From the NCBI GenBank assembly GCA_030549495.1, contig JAUIRK010000992.1:186001-250000 (forward strand): a stretch of 64,000 nt of DNA, read 5' to 3'. The notes beneath the pieces are model-generated. The model did no database searches. It was not told the origin of the DNA and saw nothing but the letters and a program-made list of their open reading frames with translations. This document shows positions 12,242 through 24,710 of the stretch, one piece after another (position 1 is the stretch's first letter; each line of letters begins with the position of its first letter). The stretch is from Nectonema munidae (taxonomy: Eukaryota; Nematomorpha; Nectonematoida; Nectonematidae). The position numbers and the translations under genes are program-made.

Positions 12242-12531
12242 GGTACTTATGGGTTATCTCCCCCCCCCCCCCTCCCCACTCTAAAAAATTTTATTTGAAA
12301 TTAAATGATGAGTAAAAATAATAAGTTACTTGTTTAAACAGGAGTCCAATACATATTTATTACATACAATATATATATATACAATATACAACATACAATG
12401 TTTTTATACATACAATATATATTTAATTATATATTTAAAATTATTAATTAATTAATATTTTAAAATTATTAAGTTGGAAAAAAAATTTTTTTTAATTTTT
12501 TAGACCGGGGGGGAGATAACCCATAAGTACC
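12242..12531. mobile_element. hAT-type MITE with perfect 8-bp target duplication
   Basis: A 290-bp noncoding element. The two ends share a 25-bp perfect inverted repeat starting GGTACTTATGGGTTATCTCC and continuing with C's. The 8-bp direct repeat gattttct flanks it at 12234-12241 and 12532-12539. An 8-bp duplication with terminal inverted repeats is typical of hAT elements. The interior is A/T with an ATATAT-rich core, and the left end has a C12 run. Confidence 0.88.
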
Positions 12532-12544
12532 GATTTTCTTTCTA

Positions 12545-13395
12545 CTTATAGAGTGAAGGTATTGTTTCCAAGAACGTTTTTCATCAATGATTATTCCTAA
12601 AAAATTTACAGATTTATAATTTGTAAAATGAACACATTTTTACAAATATTCATTGAATGAACATTTTCAATTTTACGAACAACTGAGAAAAATTAAAGTG
12701 ACTTATTGGTTTTTTGAAAATTTATAAAAAGAATATTTATTTTTAATTGGCTTACAACGTCATTCAAACTTTCTTCTATCTTCTCCATTCTCATCTTAGA
12801 CACCCGGAAAAGAAGAGAAGCATTATCAGCGTATAAAACTTTTACTTTTAATGTATTCTAGGACCTCTTTCAAGTATATTATAAATTATAAAAGTCACAA
12901 TGCTGATCGTGGTGACACACCTATATTCAAATTTCATTTTATATTTGAATTAGTGTTATTTACTTGAACAAATGAATTTCTATTCGTTAAAAATGAACGA
13001 ATCAAAGTTTCAGAAATATCACATATTTTATACGAAACTTTGAGCTTATTTAATAGCAATTCTATCGATAAAGAATCAAATGTACTCTTCATATCTAAGA
13101 ATACACGAATACAGTCCTCATTAAAATTTCAATAAATATAATTATTCCGTTTACTTAAACCACATGAAAATTCTACATTGAATTGTATTTTCTGAAGCCA
13201 TATTGCGAAGCGAAAAAAAACGTAGTATATTCAAAATAATTACAAGGGACTTTATACAAAATTTTCTCCAAATTTTTTTTGAAATCACTGGTGCAACTGA
13301 AACAGCTCTATAATTCTTCATCGGATACTTACGGAATTTTTTGAAAATCGGTATAACTTGAAGTCTTAAAGATATCGGGGTAAATACCATTTAAT
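12545..13395 (-). pseudogene. LINE (non-LTR retrotransposon) reverse transcriptase fragment
   Basis: On the minus strand three RT blocks occur in order. Near 13330-13390 is VIPIFKKFRKYPMKNYRAVS with APVISK, like the family's VIPIxKKGDxxxxxNYRPIS. At 12808-12834 the catalytic block reads YADNASLLF (normally YADDTxLxx), so one catalytic Asp is replaced. Near 12575-12610 is FLGIIIDEKRSW, matching the FLGxxIDxxLxW block after the active site. Multiple stops and frame changes lie between, and neither a 5' part nor a poly-A tail is visible, so this is an old fragment. Block sequence suggests the Jockey/CR1/I range of clades, but the clade is not resolved. Confidence 0.75.
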
Positions 13396-13399
13396 AAGC

Positions 13400-15849
13400 T
13401 AGTATTGAATATATGTCTCAAAGGGACGACAGATATAACACGGCTTAAATATTCAACAATTATTTAGATGTAGTGTGATTGCCCACTTATCAGAACGTCG
13501 TAGATCGAGATTTCTCTGAAAACAAAGATTGAGTGACATGGAGTGATGATAAATCTTTCATTGTATTTTCGTGTATCAACAAAATTTTGAAGCTTTTTTC
13601 TAAAAAAAAAAAAGAGTCAGACACAAAAGGCAAAAACTCTTTTTTTATTATCAATTGATTGTTATTTTTAATTTCTATTTTACTTTCATTATTTTGATTC
13701 CTAAAGGAATTAATTTATTTTCACATTATTTTTCTACTATATCGATTTACTTCGATAACATTCCTATTAAACTCCTGTTTTGCCAACCATATCCATTACT
13801 TATAGTGTGCATTCATATAATTAAATTCATTTTTTATCTCAAGATAAATTTTATTTTTTTTGTTTACATTCAACCATACTAAGGAGATCATCACTCAACC
13901 ATTTATTTTTTCTGTGTTTAAACTTATTATTATAATTAAATGACATGACTGAAGGAGGTACGCGACAAAAGTGTCACAAAAAATGCCTGAGAAATTTTAA
14001 CCAATAACTCTAACACTAAGTATAACTGAATAAATAACTAAATCAACTAACTAAGCAAAAAACGAATCAACTAGTTAATGAACAAAGTAACTAAACTTTG
14101 ATTACTATTTAATTGTGTCACTCCTTTGAGCACTATTTAAATTGTCACAAATCGTGACACTTTTTTAATATGTCACCCTTTTGATAGTAACCAGGAAACT
14201 TATATCATAAAAAGAATATCTAATCTTTTTTTTTGTCAAAGAAAAAACATAAAATAAGATTATAATAAAAATAAAGTAAAAATTTTTTGCAAGATATTAT
14301 AGCTTTGTTCACAGCTTCGTTTTTAGAGCCATCTGGTCTTGTAGAGATAGTTCGAAAGTTTCTAATCAGAGTCATCTCTCCATTGCTGTATTTCGTTCTG
14401 AATCATACTTAATAATTTTTGCGAATAAGTTTTATCACCACGGAAAATTTCTTGATCATAACTATTCAGTTTTGTATCTGAAATTGATATTGATAAAGTA
14501 AAGACTTGATGTGAAAATTAATTGAGCAAAGGATAAGCTCACTTTTCTCATATTAAAATGTCTTAAAAAAGAAAAATAGCAAGAGCAAAGCTTCCAAACT
14601 AAGCGGCGCCATCTTTTATAAAAGGAGCACGAATAGTTCTCCAAAAATTCAAATCCAAACCTCACTTTAAAATTATTAACAAAAATAAAATGAAAAAAAT
14701 TTGAAAACATTTCAATCTTCCTCGTTAGTATTTTCCACTTTTTTATATTTGTATTTTACATTTTTTTTCTAATTAACGTAATTAATTTTTGTGTTTTAAT
14801 TTTATAATATATTTTCCAATAAATGGATATAAGTAGAACCTACGTTTTACGTACCCTGATTTTACGTTCCCTGGATTTCACGTCCTCGCTAAATGATTGA
14901 TGATGTCATCTTTTTGGTCATTAAATGCATTATTAATACGTTTTTTCTTTGTGATTTTATGTATTAAAAAGTTTATAAAGGTTAATAAATTATTGTCTTT
15001 CAGTTTTATTTCACTAAGAGTAATTTAAATAACACTAATTAGATCGCAAAATAATGCATCAGAGCTTCTGTACACTGATATTTTTTATTTTAGACTTTAT
15101 TATGAAAACAGCTCAACTTCAGGGATGATCATTGTAGGTTCTAGTGTACTTTTGTTTGTGATAAAAAGCGTCCACTAATAATGAAGATGCAAAGGTTGTT
15201 AATAGTAAGAATAATGAAAAAACAAGCAAATTGGCTCCTAAAAGAAATAATTCATCACATTTATTACCCATATTAAAGACACAGATCTCGAAATGGAAGG
15301 TTGGAGACAACCAGCCCTTCCATTTAGCTGAATAATTTTGAAAATTTTCAGAAAAATTCTCGCTCTCTTACAAAAATTGTTTAGAATGTTTGTTTGTGAT
15401 ATGTGTTATAAAGTTGTTTATTTGTAAACAATGTTTACCTTACAATAAATAAAACAAGAAGGTATATAAAATAGTTTTTCATGTTTCAAAATAATTTTTG
15501 TAATTATCAAATCATGAATGGGAGGGAATCATATCTTTATTTATATTCAAACATTAGAAATTTCTCTATGAAAATCTTTGTTATCTTTATTACAATATCA
15601 TGATTATTCTGTTCTGTATTGGTTGTGTGTGAAATTGATTTTGGTAGGCTACACATTTAAAAATATTGTGACAATTGATTACCAAAAATTAAAGTATAAG
15701 CTCATTTTTCTAGGAATGATATGTCCATAGTTAATTTATGATATTACATATGTTTGTATTTTTACTTTCTACAACATGTAGAAAGCATTAATATAAGTAT
15801 AGCTAACATTAATTTGAAAAACTTTAAAAATATTTTTTGAGAAAGTTTT
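13400..15849. other. Intergenic DNA with small repeats, no gene
   Basis: Includes GTGTCAC-type motifs in both orientations at 13971-14180 and a small tandem of TTTTACGTxCCCTG at 14845-14890. Short minus-strand ORFs at 14462-14710 and 15119-15310 show no recognisable domain. Confidence 0.35.
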
Positions 15850-17060
15850 TAGGCGTAAACTGCAAATTTGATTGAATTTTTCAAATATTTTCAAACCCTA
15901 TATCCGAAAACTGAGTCTAAAAATGAAATCAGCATCTTCCATTTGGCATAAAGACAGATATTTTATTTAAATTTCAAAAATATTTCTGTAGATATTACAC
16001 GTAAACTGCACATTTGATTGACACTTGCAGACATTTTAAAACCTCTAAATGCGAAAACTGAGTTCAGAAATGAAACTAGCATGATTGATTTGGTATAAAA
16101 AAATATATTGCACGTAAAATTAGAGAGAATATTTTTGGAGATAGTTTCCAGAAGTAAACCGCAAATTTGAATGACACTGTCAGATATTTTAAAACTGAGT
16201 CCAGAAATCAATGATCGATTTTGTATACAAACATATATTTCATTTAAAATTTTAATCAATATTTTTAGAGAAAGTTTTTAGAAGTAAACCGTCAATTTGA
16301 TTGACACTTGCAGGTATTTTCACATCCTAAATGCAAAACTGATTCTGCAAATGAAACTAACATGGTTGATTTGGTATAAAAACATATTTTTCATATAAAA
16401 TTTGGGAAAATATTTTGGAGACTGTTTTCATACGTAACGCATATTTGATTGACACTTGCAGTTATTTTAAAACCTCTAAATGCGAAAACTTAGGCCTAAA
16501 ATAAAAATAGCATGGCCCATTTAGTATAAAAACATACATTTTATGTAAAATTTGAATGAATGTTCTTGGAGACCATTTTTAGATGTGAACTGCAAATTTG
16601 ATTAACACTTATAGGTATTTTCAAATCGTAAATGTAAAAACTGAGTCCAGCAATGAAACCAACATGGCCAATTTAGTATAAAACCTATTTTATGTTAAAT
16701 TTATATGTAAAATATTTTATTAGATATATTTCTCATCAATCAAAATTTTGATTGATATTTTTTTTAAAAAATTATTGAATAATCAGCTATGGTTATTGAA
16801 AAAATTAAATCTATAAATGAGTTCGAAACTATATATAATTATAAAATTTCAAAGGAGTCTCTAATATAGACCCTCAGTTACTAGGTTAAATACAGATAAT
16901 GTCAAAATTTTATTAAAAAATGTTTTAATTTTGATTGAAAGTTTCTGACATGAGGGGGTCATTTAAAACTACCATGGAAATGGTATCAAAATATGCAGTT
17001 AATAATTTTTTGGAAAAGTCAAAAAATTTGAAGGGGTATAATTCAGCTAATTTTGTACAA
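15850..17060 (+). repeat. Array A (about 150-bp period), arm 1, with its flanking unique segment
   Basis: From 15850 to about 16730 a unit of about 150 bp recurs with indels. Each unit carries a variant of AAACCGCAAATTTGATTGAC, later a TGCGAAAACTGAGTCCAGAA segment, then TTTGGTATAAAAACATAT. From 16730 to 17060 a non-repeated segment follows (includes GAGGGGGTCATTTAAAACTA). The whole block occurs inverted at 21840-23210. The GC-hairpin terminus present at 21800 is missing here; the similarity stops near 17060. Confidence 0.85.
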
Positions 17061-19475
17061 TTAATATTTAAGTACCAATTTTCCAATAAAAGCTGGAGAA
17101 GTAAATAAACTAAGTGGTATTCCATTCTTTACAACAAGTTCAATACTATGTTTTCTAAAGTTAGCAGCTTTCATCATTATTATTGTTATTTTTTGGGAAT
17201 CAAAATACTCCGTTAAAGTGTTATTTCTTTCTACTTTATAAACTTTATCAGAACGTGATCCATTTTTTTGGTTTCTCTTTCCTCCATAAGCCTGGATCCT
17301 TTTGAATGGGTTAATGTATGAAGTTATGAATACTATATAAAGAAATTATTGTCTGCATCAGTAATAGGAATAGTGAAGTACTCCTATTCTCCAGCCTTGG
17401 TCTCAAAAGTGGAACCTGGTGTAGACTTGATTTCAAGTTCTCTAGAAAATTCCTACATTGTCTTGTTAACTGATGCACTTCGCCATTCTTTCTAGCTTTC
17501 GCGTTTTCCTTTTTTTGCGAATAAAGAGAAGGGGAAAAATAAAAATATATTCATTAATTAGACTAATGCTTAATTAGTTATTCTTTAATTTTGTTTTCCG
17601 CCTGCCATTTATTATGGACAACTATACAAAGTTATTTAAGACAGGTAGATATATTCATTATTTTGTACGGGTAAATACCATATTAGAAGATTAGTCACGT
17701 GTGTACTTAAATTATTATTTATGTATTTATTCAAAAATTGTTTTATTAGTTTTCTATTTTTTGAATCAATTTTCAGAATTTAGTCACCATTTTCTAGTGA
17801 ATAAAGAGATATGGCTTTAATTTATTCAGGTGAAAATTGTATACGTTTTAAAAAAAGTGAGAGATTTTAGTTCGTTCACTCGATCTATCATCCTACGTTT
17901 GCCACCTTTTTTATGTGTTAAACTCGAACTACTAAAAATTTAAATACTTTATCAAAGCAAAACTCAGCAAAATTTTGCGAAGGCTGCATTTTTATTTGTC
18001 AATGTATGCAAAATTTATTCATCTTTGATTGACCTTTATTTCCACGTGTTGGACTTTGAAAGGGTAGAAAATGGACAAGGAAATGCCTTCCAACCAAATT
18101 CTCATTCATCTATTTTACTTTTTTTATTCATATTTTCTAATGAAAGTATCTTGGAAATCCATTTTATTTTTCAGATTAGAACTCTTTCCTTGAAGATAAT
18201 TAATCATTCATTCAAGGTTGAAGATGGAGTCCTACACTTTCTATTCGAGTTCAGAAATCTTAAATTTCTATGAAGATTACTATTTTTTTTCTTTATTTAT
18301 CAGAATCCAAGTAAATTATATATTTTTTGGTTAAGAATATTTTATAACAAGAATTATATATCTGTTTAGAAAACTGCATTTGAAATAAGGTATATTTTGC
18401 GTATATTCAGGTTATCTATTTTTGAAGTATTGCTTTTCAAATTTAACACATGTTCCAGAAAGAGGCAATTTAAGAAAAAACAGGATGCTATAATAAATGT
18501 GTGTCCTATTTAAATATAGATACTTGCAACTCAGTTTGAAATTGATTTAATGTTGCCAAAAACCCTAAAAAGAAAGAGCATTGTTCCTTTAAAATTCGTG
18601 ATAAAAGAGACATTCTTTTGCTTTTAACCACTGTTTATCCTGACACAAATTCTTTTGGCAAGCACTATCAACCTTAGAGTTTTCATCAATAGTTGATTTT
18701 TTTGCACTTTAACTTTGTGAAAACGTAACTTAAAAATCTCTGTTATTTGAAAATGCTGAAAAACCCAATAAAAAATGTGTGTGTTTTTTATTTTGTAAAG
18801 GAACTAAGGTTAAATGAGGTGAAAATTTTTTGAAACAAATATTTTCAAAAGGATAAATTTGGCTAAATTGAGTGTTTGAAGCGCGATCGTTTGGGGTTGG
18901 GGTAAAAAAGTTTTGTCAACAAATAACCTTGAACTCTATAAACACTATAAAAGCAGGCTAAAATATCAACATTTGAAAAGATCAGTCGAGTATATTGCGG
19001 ATCATGACATATGTTCTTTATAATTTGTTACTTTTTAGTTATGTTTCAAATCACATAAGTGTAGATACAGACCTATTTTCAAATAATGATATACAGTTCG
19101 CTTATCTCTAAATAACGATCATACAAATAAAATTTTCCTTATATGGGAAACTGAAGTAATCAGGATTTTAATTTTTTGTGTTATGAGCATAATTTTTATT
19201 CCATTTGTGTACAATTATTGGCAACTCTGTATAAGTAATTTTTTAAAACTTATAAAACATTTTCGTAGACAAGTTTGAGTATATAATATCTAAATAAAGT
19301 TGTAAAATGGGTTAAAAGATGCTAAAATGTTCAAATTAATAGTCTAAAAGGTATGCAATTTTTACATGCAATTGAAATAATTAGCCATAAGTTACTTTCA
19401 GAAAGGTTACAAGTATTCGCGGATTTTCATTATTCGCGGTTAGTCTTGGAACCTAACCCCCGTGAAGGTGCCTGG
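17061..19475. other. Intergenic DNA, nothing recognised; old repeat at the right edge
   Basis: No supported gene. At 19408-19465 an older element-like sequence with GTATTCGCGG and AACCTAACCCCCGTGAA flanks the foldback pair. Its partner CCGTGAATACGG reappears at 20970, so the foldbacks seem to sit inside it. Confidence 0.35.
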
Positions 19476-20300
19476 TCAAAACGTCCGAAATCCAAAACGT
19501 CCGAAACCGAAACGTCCGAAACAAAAAGGTCCGAAAATTAGATTAACAGTATCTGAACCCTAAAAATCATTTTTTTCGAGAATCAAAATTGTTGGAGAAA
19601 AAAACTGAAAAATTGAGCACAAAACTTTTTTTATTTAAAAAAATTCTATTTCTAGTTTATTAGTTTAAAACTTTACACATTTTAGATTTAAATGAAAAAT
19701 GCACTATAATCAAGCGTGTCTTTTTACTGGAATAGATAAAAATTCATACCAATCTTTTAACCCTTTGAGGCATTGGTTTTCTATCGTCTGCTTTCTTTCT
19801 CAATGAGTTTTAATATAAATTAAGCAGACGATTTTTGGACATTGGTGTCCCATTGTGCATGAAAGGGTTAAAATCCATTCAAATCGTGTAGCTTTAAAAT
19901 AAAAGAATTATGGACACTGAAATATGGACAAAACTTCTCAATATAATTTAAAAAAGCTTATTTTGTATCAAAATTTAAAATAAAAGTTTCAAACCAATAC
20001 AATCCAGTGATGGAACTACATATTACCAACTTTGATGAGTAAGAGCGTGTCACAATTATGCAAAGCTTTAGTTCGTTATCAGATAGATGAGTTCGACATG
20101 AAATAGTTGAAAACATAAGAAATCAAACAGGCATGAAGGATTATACTAAAAAATTTTGTTTTGTGAGGTTTTGATTTCTAGACGTTTTGTTTTTGGACGT
20201 TTTGGTTTTCTGACGTTTTGGTTTTCGAACGTTTTGGTTTCGGACGTTTTAGTTTTCGGAGGTTTTGGATTTCGGACGTTTTGGATTTCGGACGTTTTGA
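19476..20300. mobile_element. Foldback-like element 2, copy 1 (AACGTCCGAAA arms)
   Basis: The left arm (19476-19540) and right arm (about 20160-20300) are inverted arrays of a 16-18 bp unit, AAAACGTCCGAAAACC and variants, starting TCAAAACGTCC and ending GGACGTTTTGA. The loop begins ATTAGATTAACAGTATCTGA and is shared with the second copy at 20330-20961. This copy also contains the 107-bp TTAA-type insertion at 19761-19867. No coding capacity. Confidence 0.8.
19761..19867. mobile_element. TTAA-flanked MITE (piggyBac type), with empty site in the paralogous copy
   Basis: A 107-bp insertion beginning CCCTTTGAGG and ending GAAAGGG, flanked by TTAA at 19757-19760 and 19868-19871. It carries an internal inverted pair TCGTCTGC/GCAGACGA. 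The duplicated foldback copy has the unoccupied sequence TCTCTTAAAATCCATTC at about 20655-20671, where one TTAA replaces the insertion plus both duplications. TTAA duplication with CCC ends is the piggyBac hallmark. Confidence 0.88.
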
Positions 20301-20329
20301 CTATGAACCCCTGTGAATACGGTAACTTG

Positions 20330-20961
20330 TCAAAACGTCCGAAAACCAAAACGTCCGAAATCAAAAGGTCCGAAAACTAAAACGTCCGAAACCAAAACGT
20401 CCGAAAACCAAAACGTCCGAAACCAAAACGTCCGAAAATTAGATTAACAGTATCTGAACCCTAAAAAACATTTTTTTTCAAGAATCAAAATTGTTGAGGA
20501 AAAAAACTGAAAAATTGAGCACAAAACTTTTTTTATTTAAAAAAAATCTATTTCTAGTTTTTTAGTTTAAAACTTTACACATTTTATATTTAAATGAAAA
20601 ATGCACTATAATCAAGCGTGTCTTTTTACTGGAATAGATAAAAATTCATTCCAATCTCTTAAAATCCATTCAAATCGTGTAGTTTTTCCTTTGATTTTTG
20701 ATAGCAAGTCTAATTTTCAAAGTCTTGCAAATTGAACTAATTTGTATAACTTTTTCCGAGACTTTTTTCCAAAATTGGGTTATATATTTTAAAATCATAA
20801 TCTTCAGAAGTGTTTAATTTTAAAATGAATTTTTTTAGCCAAATTCACTATAATCCAAAAAAAATTGGTTTCGGACGTTTTGGTTTTCGAACGTTTTGGT
20901 TATGGACGTTTTGGTTTTCGGACGTTTTGGTTTCGGACGTTTTGGATTTCGGACGTTTTGA
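20330..20961. mobile_element. Foldback-like element 2, copy 2
   Basis: Same arms, loop start and termini (TCAAAACG...CGTTTTGA) as copy 1, in the same orientation and only 29 bp away. Both right ends continue into CTATGAACC...GTGAATACGG, which suggests that element plus flank was tandemly duplicated. It lacks the TTAA-type MITE present in copy 1. Confidence 0.8.
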
Positions 20962-21405
20962 CTATGAACCGTGAATACGGGGAGTTGACAGTATTGCCTT
21001 GATGTTGAATTGTCTCCAAGATGAATTGTCCAAACGTCCAACTGTCTTGAGGGCAAATTGTTCCTGAACACTATTGAGTGTTCGCGTATTCTAAAGAGTA
21101 TTTTCTCTACTTGCTTGCATTCTTTTTTAACCATCATTAAAGTTTTTAGCTACCGTGTTTGATTATTTTTATTGAGTTAGCCAAAATATGAAAAGCCCCG
21201 AATATATTTCCAGTTCATATCGTTGAGTTTCTGTTTAAGTTTTTAACATATTGCCGATAATAAATGATCTAAGCGTGAAAATTGTCTATAATCCGAAATT
21301 TATCGTTTCGATTTTTCATTATTGTTTTTTCAAACAACTTCATGAAAATTCTGTGTGAATGTTTTATATTTATGTGTTCTTGTATCTCTGCGTGTATGTG
21401 TCTGT

Positions 21406-21738
21406 TAGAGATGTATCGAATATGACATTTTTTTTAACCTGGATGCGGATATCAAATTTAACATACTAGCGGATGCGGATATCATAATTGCTATTCTAAG
21501 CAAACACAAGTTTTATACTTCTTAAAAATCCAGAGACAAGATGTCAACGTATACCTGTTATCATAAAAATTTTGAATAAAGTAAAAATTCGGAAAAAAAC
21601 TTTGCGGTATATAGAAACATATTTGAAAAAGGCGGATGTTGAAAATTAAATATGCGGATGAATATATTAAGTAAGAGGATATAAACATTTTTGTTGATAA
21701 ACCCGCTTCAGCGGATGCTAATATCAGATACATCTCTA
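21406..21738. mobile_element. hAT-type MITE (TAGAGATGTATC ends)
   Basis: Inverted ends TAGAGATGTATC (21406-21417) and GATACATCTCTA (21727-21738). Subterminal GCGGATGCGGATATCA is partly mirrored by AGCGGATGCTAATATCA near the right end. Flanking 8-mers gtgtctgt and gtcactgt match at six of eight positions, fitting an aged hAT target duplication. The ORF inside is incidental. Confidence 0.7.
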
Positions 21739-21839
21739 GTCACTGTCTGTATTGTATGTGTAAAAATGAATGAAGAAGAGAATATGATACCTCACATTAC
21801 CCTATTAGTGCTGGGGGCGTAAAACGCCCCCCCCCCCTT

Positions 21840-23210
21840 CACTAAAAAATTAATTGTAGAAAATTGGCTGAATCATATCCCTTCAAATTTGGTGACTTTT
21901 CCTAAAATCACTAGCTGCATCTTTTGAAACCATTTTCATGGTAGTTGAATGACCCCTTCATGTCCAAAACTGTCAATCAAAATCAAAAATTAAAATTTTT
22001 CAGCAAAATTTTGAAATTATCTGTACTTAAACTTATAACTTAAGATCTATATTATATAATACCCTGAAAATTTATAATTATATACAGTTTAGAACGCATA
22101 ACACTTTATATATTTAATTTTTTCAATAATCATGGCTACTTTTTAGAAAATGTCAATCAAATTTTGATTGATCAAAAATATATCTAATAAAATATACCGT
22201 CAAATTTTACATAAAATATATGTTTTTATACTAAATCGGTCATGCAGTTTTCATTTCTGGACTCATTTTTTACATTTAGAATTTGAAAATACCTATAAGT
22301 GTTAATCAAATTTGCGGCTTACTTCTGAAAATTGCCTCCAAAAACATTCCTTCACATTTTACATAAAATATATGTGTTATACTAAATCGGTCATGCTGTT
22401 TTCATTTCTGAACTCATTTTTTACATTTAGGATGTGAAAATACCTATAAGTGTTAATCAATTTTGCGGTTTACTTCTAAAAATTATCTCCAAAAACATTC
22501 CTTCACATTTTACATAAAATATATGTGTTATACTAAATCGGCCATGCTGGTTTCATTTCTGGACTAATTTTTTACGATTAGGATCTGGAATTACCTATAA
22601 GTATCCATCAAAATCGCGTTTAGTTCTAAAATTTGTTTCCAAAAATATTGATTCAAATTTTACATGAAATATATGTTTTTATAGCAAATAGATAATGATG
22701 ATTTCATTTCTGAACACAGTTTTCGCATTTAGAGGTTTTACTGCTAGTGTCAATCAAATTTGCAGTTTATGTCCGAAAACTATATCCCAAAATATTCTTT
22801 TTAATTTTATATGAAATATATGTTTTTATACCAATTCGACCATGATAATTTTAATTTCTGAAATTATTTTTTGCATTTAGAGGTTTTAAATGTCTGAAAA
22901 TGTCAATCAAATGTTCGATTTACGTCTAATGTCTACCGAAATATTTTTGAAATTTAAATAAAATATCTGTCTTTATGCCAAATGGAAGATGCTGATTTCA
23001 TTTTTGGACTCAGGTTTGGCATTTATGGTTTTAAAATATCTGAAAGCTTCAATCAGATTTGCGGTTTACTTCTAGATACTGTCTTCAATATTATTTTCAA
23101 AAAAATAAAATATCTGTTTTATACCAAATCGACTATGGTTATTTTATTTCTGTACTGGATTTTGGATAATACGGTTAAAAAAATATCTTGAAGTGGCAAT
23201 TGAATTAGTA
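21840..23210 (-). repeat. Array A (about 150-bp period), arm 2
   Basis: Inverted counterpart of 15850-17060. TTTTACATAAAATATATG-type landmarks fall at 22205, 22357, 22508, 22658 and 22805, giving spacings of 152, 151, 150 and 147 bp. About six to seven units are present, degrading toward 23210. Confidence 0.88.
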
Positions 23211-24289
23211 ATGTATGCTTGAAAATCAGTTCTGTAAAAAATTTAAAAAAAATGCCTGCATATTAGGTATGTAGTAAAAATATATTTTTTTTGTATATTT
23301 TGCCTTATAATACTTTCTACAATCATCTTGAATATGAAATATTTATTAAAAAAAACAAAAGGTATTATAAAATCTTTTGAAAATTTGTATGAGAGAAGGA
23401 ACCAAGTTGAAAACTAATTGAAAAGAGAACATGTGATCAAAACAAATAATTAAAAAAAATATGTATCTTGACTAAATGGAAGATCTACCATGTTCTAATG
23501 AACTAGGAAGTGGTTTAATTAATACTTTAAAAAAGATTTTGACTGTGAAAAAGAAGTTCCTCTTTTACAAATGAAAAATATTTAAATCTATAGCTTATAA
23601 TCTAGGATTACAGTTAACATTTAGCTAAAATGGGTAGGAAATCTGAAAATTTAGAATAGGTCAGATTTATCAAAAATGGCACAGATGCCAATATGTGAGA
23701 ATTTAGTCACTATCAAGATATTTTTAATTTAAATTGAATTTGTTCATCTTTTTCCTTTTGCGTCAAAGAGATAATTTTTTAGATGAAGAACGTGGACAAC
23801 GTTTTGTAATTGAACAATGAACATCACGAATGATTCATCAGAAAAAAACCTTTGAAATGAGATTGGTTGACAAATATTCAGGCCTGATAATAAAATACAC
23901 GATACTGATAAAAAAAATTCTAAGATCATCAAGAAGATTTTTTAATCAGAATGCTTTGAAAGAGGAAAAAGGTAATTTTATCGTTATAAAAAATTTTTCA
24001 AAAACACATTGAAGAATATAAATTTCTAATGAAAAAAGAGCTACCAAAAAAGGATCATCATGGAATGAATAGCAAAATTAAATACTGTAAAATATAATAT
24101 GATGTAGAGACTACGAGCCGATAACGAATTTGTAGCCAAAAAGATGGAGGTCCTATCGAGTTACATAAGTTACTGTAGAATGAAATATTTTGAGTGAATT
24201 AAACACCTAAAGTTCGTTTATTAAATAAATTAAGAAAATAATTACCAGAGAAATACTGCAAGTAGAAATTATTTTTATGTTTATATATT

Positions 24290-24710
24290 TGACATTGATA
24301 TACAGGTTTAATCGATTTTTTGACAGGTTTTATTGATTTCATAAAAAATGAATATCATCACTGAATTCAGCATATTTGAAAATGGGTATACATGTGTAAA
24401 AAACTTTATATAATTATTTAGATAAAAAGTTCCTTTTTGAGATGAGCTGTCACATTTAGATCAATTTTTTGACAGGTTTGATTGATTTTCATAAAAAATG
24501 AATATCACCACTGAATTCAGCATATTTGAAAATGGGTATACATGTGTAAAAAAACTTTATATAATTATTTAGATAAAAAGTTCCTTTTTGAGATGAGCTG
24601 TCACATTTAGATCAATTTTTTGACACGTTTGATTAATTTTCATAAAAAATGAATATCACCACTGAATTCAGCATATTTCAAAATGAGTATACATGTGTAA
24701 AAAACTTTAT
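24290..24710 (-). repeat. Array B (about 150-bp period), first part
   Basis: CTGAATTCAG landmarks at 24361, 24511 and 24662 give a 150-bp period. Units contain GAGATGAGCTGTCACATTTA and ATCAATTTTTTGACAGGTTT. The array is interrupted at 24710 and resumes in the same orientation and phase at 27006. Its reverse complement starts the array at 63100-64000. Confidence 0.88.

Noticed and set aside
14845-14895. Small tandem of TTTTACGTxCCCTG
   Set aside because: Only three loose copies; too short to call an element.
20146-20380. ORFs with KPKRPKTK-type repeats
   Set aside because: Translations of the AACGTCCGAAA arm arrays, not proteins.
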